A stretch of DNA of 64,000 nucleotides, from assembly GCA_965261165.1 (NCBI GenBank), contig OZ253445.1:1550001-1614000 (forward strand), in the 5' to 3' direction. This document shows, one piece after another, positions 55,094-64,000 of this stretch (the first letter of the stretch is position 1; each line of letters starts with the position of its first letter). Source of the stretch: SMWN01 sp965261165 (GTDB lineage: Bacteria; Pseudomonadota; Gammaproteobacteria; Eutrophobiales; Eutrophobiaceae). The notes beneath the pieces are model-generated. The model saw nothing but the letters and a program-made list of their open reading frames with translations, was not told the DNA's origin and made no database searches. Position numbers and translations under genes: made by a program.

Positions 55094-55238
55094 TGGTCTA
55101 TGCCAAATTTTGTTTTAGAGAATGGGTTAAACGAATTTTAATACTAACGTGAAAATAGATTCTATTTATTGGTAATATAATTTCGAACGTAATAAGAAAT
55201 ATCAAGACCAATAATAATTAACCTTCATCTTAAGCCAA

Positions 55239-56906
55239 CTAATCAGGATCAATCGTTGCATCGTTATCATCATCTATCATGATAGTTTTATCGCTGCTTT
55301 TAGGATCATCATCGGTATCAGAAGCACTACCCTTGATAATGGTATCTTCTTCGTTTTCATCAATAGACCGACCATCATCAATTGCACCTGTGATATCGAA
55401 ATCAAAATCTGGATCTCCTAAAAAGGCATCATCCGAGCCATCTTGGTTTTTTGCTGACAAAATTGCGTCTGGAATCAATGTCGCTTCATCATCGCCAGGT
55501 ACGTCACTATTTGCGGTAACTACATTCGATAGCACTGTTTTACCTGAATCTACCATCTCTGGCATAACGAATTCAAACTCGGCCTTGTGCAAGCGAACCA
55601 TATCCCCATGTTTCAATCGCACTTTTGAAATCACCGCTTTATCATTGACGAAAGTCCCGTTAATACTTCCCTGATCAATAATCCAGTAGGCAAAATTCTT
55701 ATACTCAATGAGTGAATGACGACGTCCTATGGTTGTCTCAGGAATGACAAAATAATTTAAACTCTCGGCATCTTTGCCCGCGACACGTCCCAACATTGTT
55801 GGTTTATTCCCTAAGGCAAAATCCGCTTTTCCAGTGATACCGTGTATATCTCTCAAATATGCCTCTTGCGCATTTTCTTCATCACGAGATTTTGCTTTAC
55901 TAGCTATGAATAACATCAACACCATCGCGATTACTGCCAAGATAAGTATTACCAAAGCAGCCAGGATTAATATGGAGCGCTTTCGATCTGAATCATCAGT
56001 GAGTTGTGACTGGGCAACAGGCACTTCTATAATGATGGGTTCGGAAGGTTGTGCCGGTTCGACAATTCTTTCGACAATCTTTTCTATAATTATTGTCTCT
56101 GGTTCCACCTTTTCTTCTGGCTCATTGATTAAGGTATTCAGTTTACTGAATACCTTCTGCAAATCGTCTGCCAATAGTACGCGGTAATACTCACCATCCG
56201 TTTTTTGAGCCAAGGACTGGATCAGTTCAAAATCTGCATTCTCGGTAAATGCTATACCAAAGATCCTGATACTAGCGTCCGCAGCATCTGCTGCCAGATC
56301 TTCTTTAAGCCATTTTTTCTTTTCCAGATCCCGATCTGCATTACCTGTATCAACAATACCATCTGTCATAAAAACAATGATTTTCCTTGCTTCTTCTTTG
56401 GCATTATTTTTCAGCTCATAGATAGCACTTTCTATGGCGGCAGGACTATTTGTATACAAACCTTTGTAGTTAATTTGCGAAAGGCTGTCGAGCAAATCCT
56501 GCCTTGATGATGCAGTTTCTGTTAAAGGAACTGCAGTACGAACATCCTGATCAAAAATAATAATCGAAGCTCGTGTATACTCATCAAGATTGTCAATAAA
56601 TTCTGTAACAGCACGTTTTGTTAAAAATTGTGGATCGTTTTTCTTCATGCTTCCTGAATTGTCCAGCACCAAAATAACATCTTTAATCAGATTGCCTTCA
56701 ACAGTATTTGACAGTTCAGTATTTGACAGTTCTGTTACGTCCATTTCTACTACAATATTTTCCTCTGTAGGGGCTGTTAATTTTTCTAAAGTTTCAATAA
56801 CCGTTTCAGCAGTATCTAACTTACCAGGCGCTTGATCGAGCTCCGCCAAAACTGGCACAGTCAATCCAAGCATCAGGAAAATAATCAACAGATGTCGATA
56901 AAACAT
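55239..56906 (-). CDS. VWA-FHA membrane protein with Thr/Asp-rich tail
   Basis: A 555-residue protein. The signal peptide is MFYRHLLIIFLMLGLTVPVL. A von Willebrand A domain (about 77-250) has the metal site VLDNSGSMKKND. A membrane helix (about 315-345) follows, and then a cytoplasmic FHA domain (TTIGRRHSLIEYKNFAYWII, GSINGTFVND). The tail beyond about 455 is acidic and repeats threonine motifs: KTVLS, ATLIPD, DTIIKG, KTIMID, ATIDPD. FHA domains bind phosphothreonine, so the tail could be its own ligand. A short in-frame duplication (ELSNT twice) lies near residue 60. Function unknown. Confidence 0.88.
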   Translation of the reverse strand: MFYRHLLIIFLMLGLTVPVLAELDQAPGKLDTAETVIETLEKLTAPTEENIVVEMDVTELSNTELSNTVEGNLIKDVILVLDNSGSMKKNDPQFLTKRAVTEFIDNLDEYTRASIIIFDQDVRTAVPLTETASSRQDLLDSLSQINYKGLYTNSPAAIESAIYELKNNAKEEARKIIVFMTDGIVDTGNADRDLEKKKWLKEDLAADAADASIRIFGIAFTENADFELIQSLAQKTDGEYYRVLLADDLQKVFSKLNTLINEPEEKVEPETIIIEKIVERIVEPAQPSEPIIIEVPVAQSQLTDDSDRKRSILILAALVILILAVIAMVLMLFIASKAKSRDEENAQEAYLRDIHGITGKADFALGNKPTMLGRVAGKDAESLNYFVIPETTIGRRHSLIEYKNFAYWIIDQGSINGTFVNDKAVISKVRLKHGDMVRLHKAEFEFVMPEMVDSGKTVLSNVVTANSDVPGDDEATLIPDAILSAKNQDGSDDAFLGDPDFDFDITGAIDDGRSIDENEEDTIIKGSASDTDDDPKSSDKTIMIDDDNDATIDPD

Positions 56907-56912
56907 AGATTC

Positions 56913-57281
56913 TCAAGTCAATAAAATGATTAATGTCAATGTATTATAAAAGGTTATTGCTTGCTTGGATATTCTTTCTGTCATACGATCTGCCTCTCTG
57001 AGGAAACGGAGGGCTTTTTGCGCCTGATATTCAAAGTCTATCGGCTGCTTGTAGTTGATACCAGAGTGCTGTCTGACTCGATTATAGTAAGCCTCAATGT
57101 GCCAGAGAATCGAACGCCTTACTTGCCGGGCTCCCTTAGTTTTATATCGACGTTGATAGTCCGGCGCACCGCGCTTGCTGGAATAAAGATGGCCGAACGT
57201 GGTTTCTATCTGTTTCCAATCGATAATTTCATGCACATCATCTAGTTTGGATAATGATTTATGCTCAACTATAAAGGGCAT
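56913..57281 (-). pseudogene. Chimeric transposase remnant (IS5-like start, IS3-like end)
   Basis: A 122-residue open frame. Its first 40 residues (IDWKQIETTFGHLYSSKRGA) resemble an IS5-type N-terminus. From about residue 50 it continues as the C-terminal end of an IS3-type integrase (WHIEAYYNRVRQHSGINYKQ then PIDFEYQ). It is a fusion of two element fragments next to the VWA-FHA gene and not a functional gene. Confidence 0.6.
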
Positions 57282-57386
57282 CTGCGAGCGAACATTGGGC
57301 GGTTTGTTTCCAAGACATTTGACGGTATCCTCAAGGTTTATTTAATGAGCCTATTTTACCATTTTAGTTGTGCCGCTGGCAGTATA

Positions 57387-58785
57387 TTCCAATAGAGAAA
57401 TGATACTGAACGGCAGTATTTGATAGTGTCCATATCGTACCAACTATGCTGCCTGGTTGTCCTGTTCAGCGATGGTTTTAAAGCGTTGTTTTTTTAGCTT
57501 CTTTTAGCCGTTTGGCTGCTTCATTATCGGAGATTGTCAGCGCGATTGCACGCAGTTGTTTCAGCGTTACCCCTCGTGTCAGATATTGGCTGGGTTTGGG
57601 TAGTGACAGGAACTTTTCGTAGGCTGTCATCATGGCCGCATAGGGGTAGGTTTTTCTGTGCTTGCCTTTGATATCGATCATGGTGACGGGGAAGAAGCAA
57701 GGCCGGTGGTAATTGATATAGGGGTTCAGGTAGTCCTGATAAAACGGGTTCACCAGCGGTGCCCAGCGCTGGTGAATATGGCTGTAGCCAAGGTGTTTTC
57801 TGACGATGGAGCCATTTTTCGATTCGACCAGGGCCTTGCCATTTGATTGCCGGGTGCGAGATTTGGTCAGTTCGATGTGCCGCTTTTTCAACCGCTTAAC
57901 GACATGCTGATTGATGTACTCAGAGCCGTTGTCGGCATGGAAGCTGATGATGATAAAAGGCAATTGATCCAACAGTTGTTGCAGTACCGGGATCAGGTAA
58001 CGCTCGGAGATTTTCTCGACAGCGCAGACGATTTCAAACTGAGTTTCCTCATCGACGGCATTGATATGGTAGAGCCCTTTGACCCGGTCCTGGTCGCCTT
58101 GGTGGACGGTATCCACCCGAATATAGCCAGGCTGGCCGTTGGGTTGCGGCTTACGGCGCTGGCCGATGGATAAGGTGCTGGGTCGGGTTTTATCAAACTG
58201 GCGGCGCGCCCGCTGGTAAGTACTGGAGCGGCGCAGGTTGTACAGATGCGCTACCGAGATATTGGCCAGTCGTTGATACGCAGGCAGATCAAATAGCTGC
58301 CAGGCACGCTCACAGGGCTTTTTGGTGGCCGCTCCGGAGAGGGTGTTATGCAGTTCATCCAACTGAGCCAGCAGGCGCCGGTCGGCGTCTGTGTACTGGC
58401 GAGTAAAGCCATTGCCGGCGCTGGTGCCGGGTCGAAATCGCCGGTGCTTTAACCCGGCTTTGGTTAGCCGCTTCAGCTGTATTCGCGAATAGCCACTGAC
58501 ATGAACCAGGAAGCTGAGCAGCAGCCCCTTTGTCAGGCTTGGACCGGGTCTGATAGGCGAACCGAATCAGGGTGCGACGGACAAAATCGTATCGCTCCGA
58601 CTGGGTATGCAGGGAGAACTCGACTGCCTGGGTGCCGTCGAGAAAGGCACGTACCTGCGGCAGTGTTTTGATGTCGTTGTCATTCATGATGGTATTCATC
58701 CTTCCATCATGAACAGAACTCAGGCTAGTTCAGTATCATTTCGTGTTAGAAACACAGCTCCCGTTCAGTATCATCTCGTATTGGA
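57387..58785 (-). mobile_element. DDE-integrase (IS481-like) insertion sequence with terminal repeats
   Basis: The ends ttccaatagagaaatgatac (57387) and, inverted, gtatcatctcgtattggaa (ending 58785) continue into tgaacgg on both sides. A second tcagtatcatttcgtgtta lies just inside the right end. The whole 1.4 kb unit is more GC-rich than its surroundings. The minus-strand transposase fills most of it. Confidence 0.75.
57478..58699 (-). pseudogene. Integrase-type transposase, single frameshift
   Basis: Two frames join into one transposase. The first (from 58699) begins MNTIMNDNDIKTLPQVRAFL and stays native to TRSKPDKG. Near the C4 run at 58525-58528 (plus strand) the sense moves to another frame (LLLSFLVHVSGYSRI...). 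That frame runs open through DELHNTLSGAATKKPCERAW to 57478. The rve domain keeps its DDE set: RVDTVHQ, FHADNGSEY and LVESKNG. Removing the frameshift would restore an about 406-residue IS481-like protein. Confidence 0.75.
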
Positions 58786-58953
58786 AGAGGCTAGGGATGA
58801 ACATACTGCAACAAATGCGTTATGATATGTACTGACGAATAAAATGACTCTTCATTTACAACTTTAAATAAGCTGAATTATATTCGATTCTAAAGGCAAC
58901 TTATTGGTGGCTTTTTAATGATAGAAACTTGGCTTATCTGAAAGCCTTTGAAA

Positions 58954-59030
58954 TGGCGCGCCCGGAGAGATTCGAACTCCCGACCCCCTGGTTCGTAGCC
59001 AGGTACTCTATCCAGCTGAGCTACGGGCGC
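58954..59030 (-). tRNA. tRNA-Arg (ACG)
   Basis: On the minus strand, gcgcccgtagctcagctgga starts a full cloverleaf. The anticodon loop is CTACGAA (anticodon ACG), the T arm contains GTTCGAATC, the acceptor closes with CGGGCGC, and CCA is encoded. The length is 77 bases including CCA. Confidence 0.97.
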
Positions 59031-59077
59031 ATAGTTTAGAATGGCGAATAACACAGAATCTCTTTAATTTATTCAAG

Positions 59078-59169
59078 TGGCGGAGAGAGAGGGATTCGAA
59101 CCCTCGATACGGGATAAACCGTATACTCCCTTAGCAGGGGAGCGCCTTCAGCCGCTCGGCCACCTCTCC
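59078..59169 (-). tRNA. tRNA-Ser (GCU)
   Basis: On the minus strand, ggagaggtggccgagcggct starts a class II tRNA. The anticodon loop is CTGCTAA (anticodon GCT), a long variable arm (tatacggtttatcccgta) follows, then GGTTCGAATCC and an encoded CCA. The length is 92 bases. It lies between tRNA-Arg and csrA, a conserved place in gammaproteobacteria. Confidence 0.97.
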
Positions 59170-59295
59170 AAAATATCAATTAATCAATATGATTTGCTAC
59201 CGAATACCTGAATGGCGAGCAAGAATACCCACCTGCTAAACGACAGTAAAGTAAATTCTTCGCGAACTCTAACCTGCCATGAAATCAAAGTTTAA

Positions 59296-59490
59296 TTAGT
59301 CTTCATTTTCTGCGTGACTGTTATCACCTTCATGCTGAATTCGGTCGTAAATTTCTTCACGGTGAACAGCAACCTCTTTGGGTGCATTCACACCAATGCG
59401 AACCTGATTGCCTCTAATTCCGAGAACGGTGACTGTGACTTCATCGCCTATCATCAATGACTCACCCGCCCTGCGTGTTAATATTAACAT
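59296..59490 (-). CDS. csrA: Carbon storage regulator CsrA
   Basis: A 64-residue RNA-binding regulator: MLILTRRAGESLMIGDEVTV, RGNQVRIGVNAPKEVAVHRE and EIYDRI are canonical, including the RNA-contact residues L4, R6 and R44. It binds GGA motifs in mRNA leaders to control translation. It is placed after lysC and before tRNA-Ser, as in many relatives. A GGAGGC ribosome site is present. Confidence 0.98.
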   Translation of the reverse strand: MLILTRRAGESLMIGDEVTVTVLGIRGNQVRIGVNAPKEVAVHREEIYDRIQHEGDNSHAENED

Positions 59491-59572
59491 CCACTTGCCT
59501 CCTATAACTTCCTTATTGGACTAATTCAATCCTAGTCCATTTTCTATGGCTTATTTCTGAACTAATACTACC

Positions 59573-60805
59573 CTACCATCCCAAGTCGGTACTATCTTCC
59601 AGATTAAATTCTGAATGCAGAGTCCTCACGCCCAACTCCAGATACTTCTCATCTATAACGACAGATATTTTTATTTCTGACGTAGAAATCATTTTTATGT
59701 TGATGTCCTCTTCAGATAAGGCATTGAACATCCTGCTGGCAATCCCCGCATGAGAACGCATGCCGACACCAACCACAGAAATTTTGACAATATGGTCATC
59801 ACCTGTTACATCAGAAGCATCTAGTTCACTAGCCGTATTTTTTAGAATACCCAATGCCTTATCAAAGTCATTCCTATTTACAGTAAAGGTAAAATCGGTT
59901 GTGTTATCGACACCGACATTTTGCACTATCATATCCACTTCAATATTGGCATCTGCGATTGGGCCTAAAATCTGGTGCGCAATCCCAGGTTGATCTGGTA
60001 CACCGACCAATGTTAATTTTGCTTCATCTCTGTTGTGTGCAATTCCTGAAATGAGTGCTTGCTCCATACCTTCATCCTCTATTTTAATCAGCGTTCCATC
60101 TCCTTCCTCAAATGAGGATAAGACTCGAAGCTGTACATTATATTTTCTGGCAAATTCTACTGAGCGTATCTGCAATACCTTCGAACCTAAGCTCGCCATT
60201 TCCAACATCTCTTCATAGGTAATGAGATTCAGTCGCCGCGCCTTAGGCTCAACACGTGGATCTGCTGTATAAACACCATCTACATCTGTAAAAATATGAC
60301 ATTCATCCGCATCTAACGCTGCGGCCATAGCCACTGCCGTAGTGTCCGAACCTCCTCGACCGAGCGTGGTGATATTCCCATGCTCATCTATGCCCTGAAA
60401 ACCAGCGATAACAACAACTTCTCCTGCCTTAAGCGCTTTTTTTACCCTGGCGGTATCAATATCAACGATTCTCGCCTTATTGTGAGAACTATCCGTACGT
60501 ATATGAACCTGAGCGCCAGTGAATGAACGTGCCTGACAATTCTGTTCTTCAAGTGCCATACTTAACAGGGCAATCGTCACCTGCTCACCGGTAGACAACA
60601 ACACATCCATCTCTCTGCAGCTTGGTTTTTCTGTAATCTCTTGTGCTAGTCCTAGCAGACGATTCGTTTCTCCGCTCATGGCAGAAACCACTACTACGAT
60701 ATCATGCCCTTCGGAACGAGCCTCAGCAATCTTCTCGGCAACAGTCCGTATACGTTCAATGCTTCCAACAGAGGTTCCGCCAAATTTTTGTACCAGTAAC
60801 GCCAT
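59573..60805 (-). CDS. lysC: Aspartate kinase
   Basis: A 410-residue monofunctional aspartokinase: KFGGTSVGSIERI, FTDVDGVYTADPRVEPKARR and GRGGSDTTAVAMAAAL in the kinase domain, then two ACT domains (LVGVPDQPGIAHQILGPIAD and KISVVGVGMRSHAGIASRMF). It phosphorylates aspartate for lysine, threonine and methionine synthesis. The ACT pair predicts feedback control by lysine and/or threonine. Confidence 0.96.
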   Translation of the reverse strand: MALLVQKFGGTSVGSIERIRTVAEKIAEARSEGHDIVVVVSAMSGETNRLLGLAQEITEKPSCREMDVLLSTGEQVTIALLSMALEEQNCQARSFTGAQVHIRTDSSHNKARIVDIDTARVKKALKAGEVVVIAGFQGIDEHGNITTLGRGGSDTTAVAMAAALDADECHIFTDVDGVYTADPRVEPKARRLNLITYEEMLEMASLGSKVLQIRSVEFARKYNVQLRVLSSFEEGDGTLIKIEDEGMEQALISGIAHNRDEAKLTLVGVPDQPGIAHQILGPIADANIEVDMIVQNVGVDNTTDFTFTVNRNDFDKALGILKNTASELDASDVTGDDHIVKISVVGVGMRSHAGIASRMFNALSEEDINIKMISTSEIKISVVIDEKYLELGVRTLHSEFNLEDSTDLGW

Positions 60806-60978
60806 ATTCTACTTGCCAATAAGTATACCCCATACGGGGTTGGTCTCGAGATTTCTAAAAGGCAGGGATTCTAGCGGAAATGGTGCGGTGAGGGAATCCT
60901 GTCTCAGGCAATTATCCTTACTTCCAACTGGATATTCTCAGATTCATACCTTGAGAAACATTGTGGCGTGAATCAGGC

Positions 60979-63585
60979 CTAGGCATTGAGTTTATCTCGC
61001 ACCCAATCTGCCACGCTAGCGAGTGCCGAATCAAGTTTAGCCGGGCTATTACCACCTGCTTGTGCTATATCTGGTCGTCCACCACCTTTGCCACCGACTT
61101 GCTGGGCGACAAAATTTACCAATTCTCCAGCTTTAATCTTTCCCATGATATCTTTTGTAACACCTGCGATTAAAGTGACTGTTTCACCTTCAACTGAGGC
61201 TAGTACTAATGCGGCTGTTCCCAATTTGTTCTTTAATTGATCTATTGTTTCTCGAAGCGTATTCACATCAGCACCTTCAAGCACCCTAGCACTGACCTTA
61301 ACACCCTCAATTTCCTCTGCTTCTATAGATATATCATTACTGGCATTGCTGGCTTGCTGTGCCTTTAGTTTCTGTAGTGTTTTTTCCAGCTCACGCATCT
61401 TTTCAAGTTGTTGTTCCATACGTGAAGCCACCGAAGCACGATCTGCTTTGAGCAATCGTATCAGATCATTCAGTTTCTGTTCGCTATCTTTGATCCAGTC
61501 CAGTGCGCCTTCGCCACTCACTGCTTCGAGTCGGCGCACTCCAGAAGCGATACCTGACTCGGATACAATCTTTATAATACCGATATCTCCAGAACTGTTT
61601 ACATGCGTGCCACCACATAATTCTATTGAGAATTCACCACCGATTTTTAGCACCCGTACGGTGTCGTCATATTTTTCGCCAAACAATGACATAGCTCCGG
61701 ACTTCTTAGCATCTTCTAGCGTCATCACCTGGACTTCGGTCGCTTTATTTTCAAGGATCTGATGATTCACCAATGACTCAACTTGCAATAATTCATCTGC
61801 GGTCATCGGTTCGCTATGTGAAAAATCAAACCGTAATCTGTCTTTACTAACAAGTGAACCTTTCTGCGTCACATATTCACCTAATATTTCTCTCAAGGCA
61901 GCATGTAATAAATGTGTTGCTGAATGATTGCGCATGATATGTAACCGTCGACTTTGATCAATCTGACAATTTATTGATTGCCCGACTTTCAGCACACCTT
62001 TTTGTAATGACCCCAAATGCACAAATGCCAGTCCTTGTTTTTGCGTGTCACTGACATCAAACAGAATACCTTCTCCCGACAGACATCCGGTGTCGCCAAT
62101 CTGTCCGCCAGATTCGGCATAAAAAGGGGTTGTCTTAAGGATAACCTCCCCAGATTCTCCCGCTTTCAATTCGTTTACTGATTTACCATCTTGAAATAAT
62201 GCATCAACTATAGACTCCTGTGTCATCAATTCATAACCACTGAATTCAGTCTGCAGATCAGTATCAGGCAGTTCCGATACATCTACACTAAACTTGCTTG
62301 CGGCACGCGCACGGTCACGTTGTTGTTCCATGGCTTTTTCATAAGCTTTCTCATCCATACTCAAGCCTCGTTCACGTGCAATATCCGCCGTTAAATCAAC
62401 AGGGAATCCATAGGTATCATAGAGCATAAATACGACTTCACCCGGTATGACTGAACTTTGCATATCATCAATAGTAGCTTCCAGATGTTTTAATCCCTGC
62501 TCAAGTGTCCCTGCGAAACGTTGCTCTTCTTTCAAGAGAACCTGGCTGATACGTTGACAATCTTTGTCCAGCTCTGGGTAGACTTCTCCCATCAACTCAT
62601 TTAGAGGTGATACTAATTTATGGAAAAATGGTTCAGTAAAACCTAGTTTATTTCCATGTCTGATAGCACGCCGAATGATTCTGCGAAGTACGTAACCACG
62701 ACCTTCATTGGAAGGCACTACACCATCTGCAATTAAAAATGCACAGGAACGAATGTGATCTGCAACAACTTGCAAGGAAACTGTCTCGGTAATGTCGCTC
62801 TTGATAAGAGACTTGATCGATTCGATCAATGACTTGAACAAGTCAATATCATAATTATTATGAACATCCTGCATCACGGCAGTAATACGTTCGAGACCCA
62901 TACCTGTATCAACTGAAGGTAAAGAAATTGCATTCAGTTTGCCTTTCGCATCACGGTTGTATTGCGTGAATACAAGATTCCAGATCTCGATGTAACGATC
63001 ACCTTCCTGATCTGAGCTGCCAGGTGAGCCACCAGGAACATCTTCACCATGATCATAAAATATTTCAGTGCATGGGCCACAGGGACCTGTATCACTCATC
63101 TGCCAGAAATTATCTTTCTCACCACAACGACTGAAGCGATCTTTTGAAACACCTATCTCATTTAACCAGATATCAGCAGCTTCATCATCGTCTTCAAATA
63201 CCGTAATCCAAAGATGCGTTTCGGGTATGCCTAACTCTTTTGTTAAGAACTCCCAAGCATAGGCAATGGCATTACGTTTGAAGTAGTCACCAAAACTAAA
63301 ATTTCCCAACATTTCGAAGAAAGTATGGTGACGTGCGGTATAACCCACATTCTCAAGATCGTTATGTTTACCGCCGGCGCGAACACAGCGTTGCGAAGTT
63401 GTAGCTTTGTTGTATGGGCGTTTATCTATCCCGAGGAAAACATCCTTAAACTGAACCATTCCAGCGTTGGTAAAAAGCAGAGTAGGATCATTGCCCGGAA
63501 CCAGAGAGCTACTGGCCACAATTTCATGATCTTTATCACGGAAATAATTCAGGAAGGCGCTGCGGATGTCAGAACTACTTTTCAT
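60979..63585 (-). CDS. alaS: Alanyl-tRNA synthetase
   Basis: An 868-residue AlaRS. The catalytic domain shows RSAFLNYFRDKDHEIVASSS, LLFTNAGMVQFKDVF and CVRAGGKHNDLENVG. The editing domain has HSATHLLHAALREILG and ELCGGTHVNSSGDIG, and the C-Ala domain has a GGKGGGRPDIAQAGG end. It charges tRNA-Ala and corrects mischarging. It follows recX by 3 bases, the usual gammaproteobacterial order. Confidence 0.98.
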   Translation of the reverse strand: MKSSSDIRSAFLNYFRDKDHEIVASSSLVPGNDPTLLFTNAGMVQFKDVFLGIDKRPYNKATTSQRCVRAGGKHNDLENVGYTARHHTFFEMLGNFSFGDYFKRNAIAYAWEFLTKELGIPETHLWITVFEDDDEAADIWLNEIGVSKDRFSRCGEKDNFWQMSDTGPCGPCTEIFYDHGEDVPGGSPGSSDQEGDRYIEIWNLVFTQYNRDAKGKLNAISLPSVDTGMGLERITAVMQDVHNNYDIDLFKSLIESIKSLIKSDITETVSLQVVADHIRSCAFLIADGVVPSNEGRGYVLRRIIRRAIRHGNKLGFTEPFFHKLVSPLNELMGEVYPELDKDCQRISQVLLKEEQRFAGTLEQGLKHLEATIDDMQSSVIPGEVVFMLYDTYGFPVDLTADIARERGLSMDEKAYEKAMEQQRDRARAASKFSVDVSELPDTDLQTEFSGYELMTQESIVDALFQDGKSVNELKAGESGEVILKTTPFYAESGGQIGDTGCLSGEGILFDVSDTQKQGLAFVHLGSLQKGVLKVGQSINCQIDQSRRLHIMRNHSATHLLHAALREILGEYVTQKGSLVSKDRLRFDFSHSEPMTADELLQVESLVNHQILENKATEVQVMTLEDAKKSGAMSLFGEKYDDTVRVLKIGGEFSIELCGGTHVNSSGDIGIIKIVSESGIASGVRRLEAVSGEGALDWIKDSEQKLNDLIRLLKADRASVASRMEQQLEKMRELEKTLQKLKAQQASNASNDISIEAEEIEGVKVSARVLEGADVNTLRETIDQLKNKLGTAALVLASVEGETVTLIAGVTKDIMGKIKAGELVNFVAQQVGGKGGGRPDIAQAGGNSPAKLDSALASVADWVRDKLNA

Positions 63586-63588
63586 GCC

Positions 63589-64000
63589 TTAATCTGTTTT
63601 GAATAGCCAGCTTATATGTTCACTACTAAAACCGCGACTATATAGGAATCGAGATTGTAATGCCTGCTTTTGATAATCAGCAGGTGTCTCGTTACCGTAT
63701 TTTTTTGCTCTTACTTCTTTGACCAGAGTTAGCCAGTCATAATCTTTGGAATCCAGATAGCTTGAGATGAGGGTTTGATCTACACCACGCTCACTTAATT
63801 CCTGCTGGATCTTCAATGGCCCCTTGCCATTACTAACACGGTGATGAACAAAACTTTCCGTAAAACGCTCGTCACTTTGTAAGCCTTCTTCTGCAAGCTT
63901 ATCTAGCAGTTCTTCGATTAAGGTTTCATCCTCACATCTCCGCGTGAGTTTATGCTGAAGCTCTTTACGCGAATGTTCACGTCTGGCCAGGAAGTCACAA
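63589..64000 (-). CDS. recX: Regulatory protein RecX (partial, 5' end beyond window)
   Basis: The minus strand is open from the window edge to the stop at 63589, about 137 residues. It shows the three-helix repeats of RecX: RREHSRKELQHKLTRR, ELLDKLAEEGLQSDERFTES then FVHHRVSNGKGPLKIQQELS, and YQKQALQSRFLYSRGFSSEH. RecX limits RecA filament growth. An internal ATG at 63816 is not the start, because homology continues upstream to the window edge. recA is presumably just outside. Confidence 0.92.
   Translation of the reverse strand, partial: CDFLARREHSRKELQHKLTRRCEDETLIEELLDKLAEEGLQSDERFTESFVHHRVSNGKGPLKIQQELSERGVDQTLISSYLDSKDYDWLTLVKEVRAKKYGNETPADYQKQALQSRFLYSRGFSSEHISWLFKTD

Overview
The window looks like chromosome of a methylotrophic gammaproteobacterium with moderate-to-low GC. 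The methylotroph call rests on an intact formaldehyde-activating enzyme gene (fae, 7596-8144). The gammaproteobacterial call rests on gene sets in familiar order: recX-alaS-lysC-csrA-tRNA-Ser-tRNA-Arg, gmk-rpoZ-spoT-ridA-recG, ubiC-ubiA, birA-coaX-SPOR, rph/rdgB/hemW opposite yicC-gmk, and tpx/dgkA. Many insertion-sequence (IS) remnants, MITEs and broken genes point to a genome with a history of transposon expansion and decay, as in host-associated or recently bottlenecked lineages. That lifestyle is inference.

Layout. 1-1519: two-gene ABC exporter, permease cut by the window edge. 1681-5478: a 1265-residue multidomain flavin/iron-sulfur oxidoreductase. 5535-6157 and 10811-11754: two decayed copies of one IS5-family element. 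Between them lie yajQ, a PHP phosphoesterase, fae, and a cNMP-binding/rhodanese/coiled-coil protein. 12004-12914: dgkA and tpx. 12983-16500: an IS graveyard with a PepSY gene split by an ISNCY-type element, an amidohydrolase fragment and an IS5 transposase pseudogene. 16702-17142: a HIT-family protein.

17150-32412 is a defence island bracketed by deletion derivatives of one IS256-family element. Its first part is a PLD-nuclease restriction-modification (R-M) module (nuclease, N6-adenine methyltransferase, small putative regulator) between attC-like sites, so it may be an integron cassette. Its second part is a type I R-M locus (hsdR ... hsdM ... hsdS). Between hsdR and hsdM sits an AT-rich cassette: a DUF262 protein, a DUF3696-like AAA ATPase, an unrecognised 276-residue protein, and a toxin-antitoxin pair whose toxin is dead. 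hsdS is frameshifted at a C7 tract, consistent with phase variation, and a DUF1016 nuclease between hsdM and hsdS has lost its catalytic middle. The DUF262-ATPase-276-residue trio is the best candidate here for an uncharacterised system.

32387-43041 is mostly housekeeping: sprT, rnd, a frameshifted DUF3999 gene with a DUF2339 partner, hemW, rdgB, rph, yicC, gmk, rpoZ. 43303-45469 is mobile DNA between rpoZ and spoT: an IS1380-family remnant with two MITEs nested inside it, then a 270-bp IS5-type MITE abutting spoT. 45457-52193 carries spoT, ridA, recG, ubiC and ubiA; ubiA has six identical 87-bp repeats at its 5' end. 52200-56906: an M14-type peptidase remnant, SPOR protein, coaX, birA and a VWA-FHA membrane protein. 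56913-58785: IS remnants with a nearly intact DDE transposase. 58954-64000: two tRNAs, csrA, lysC, alaS and recX, the last cut by the window edge.
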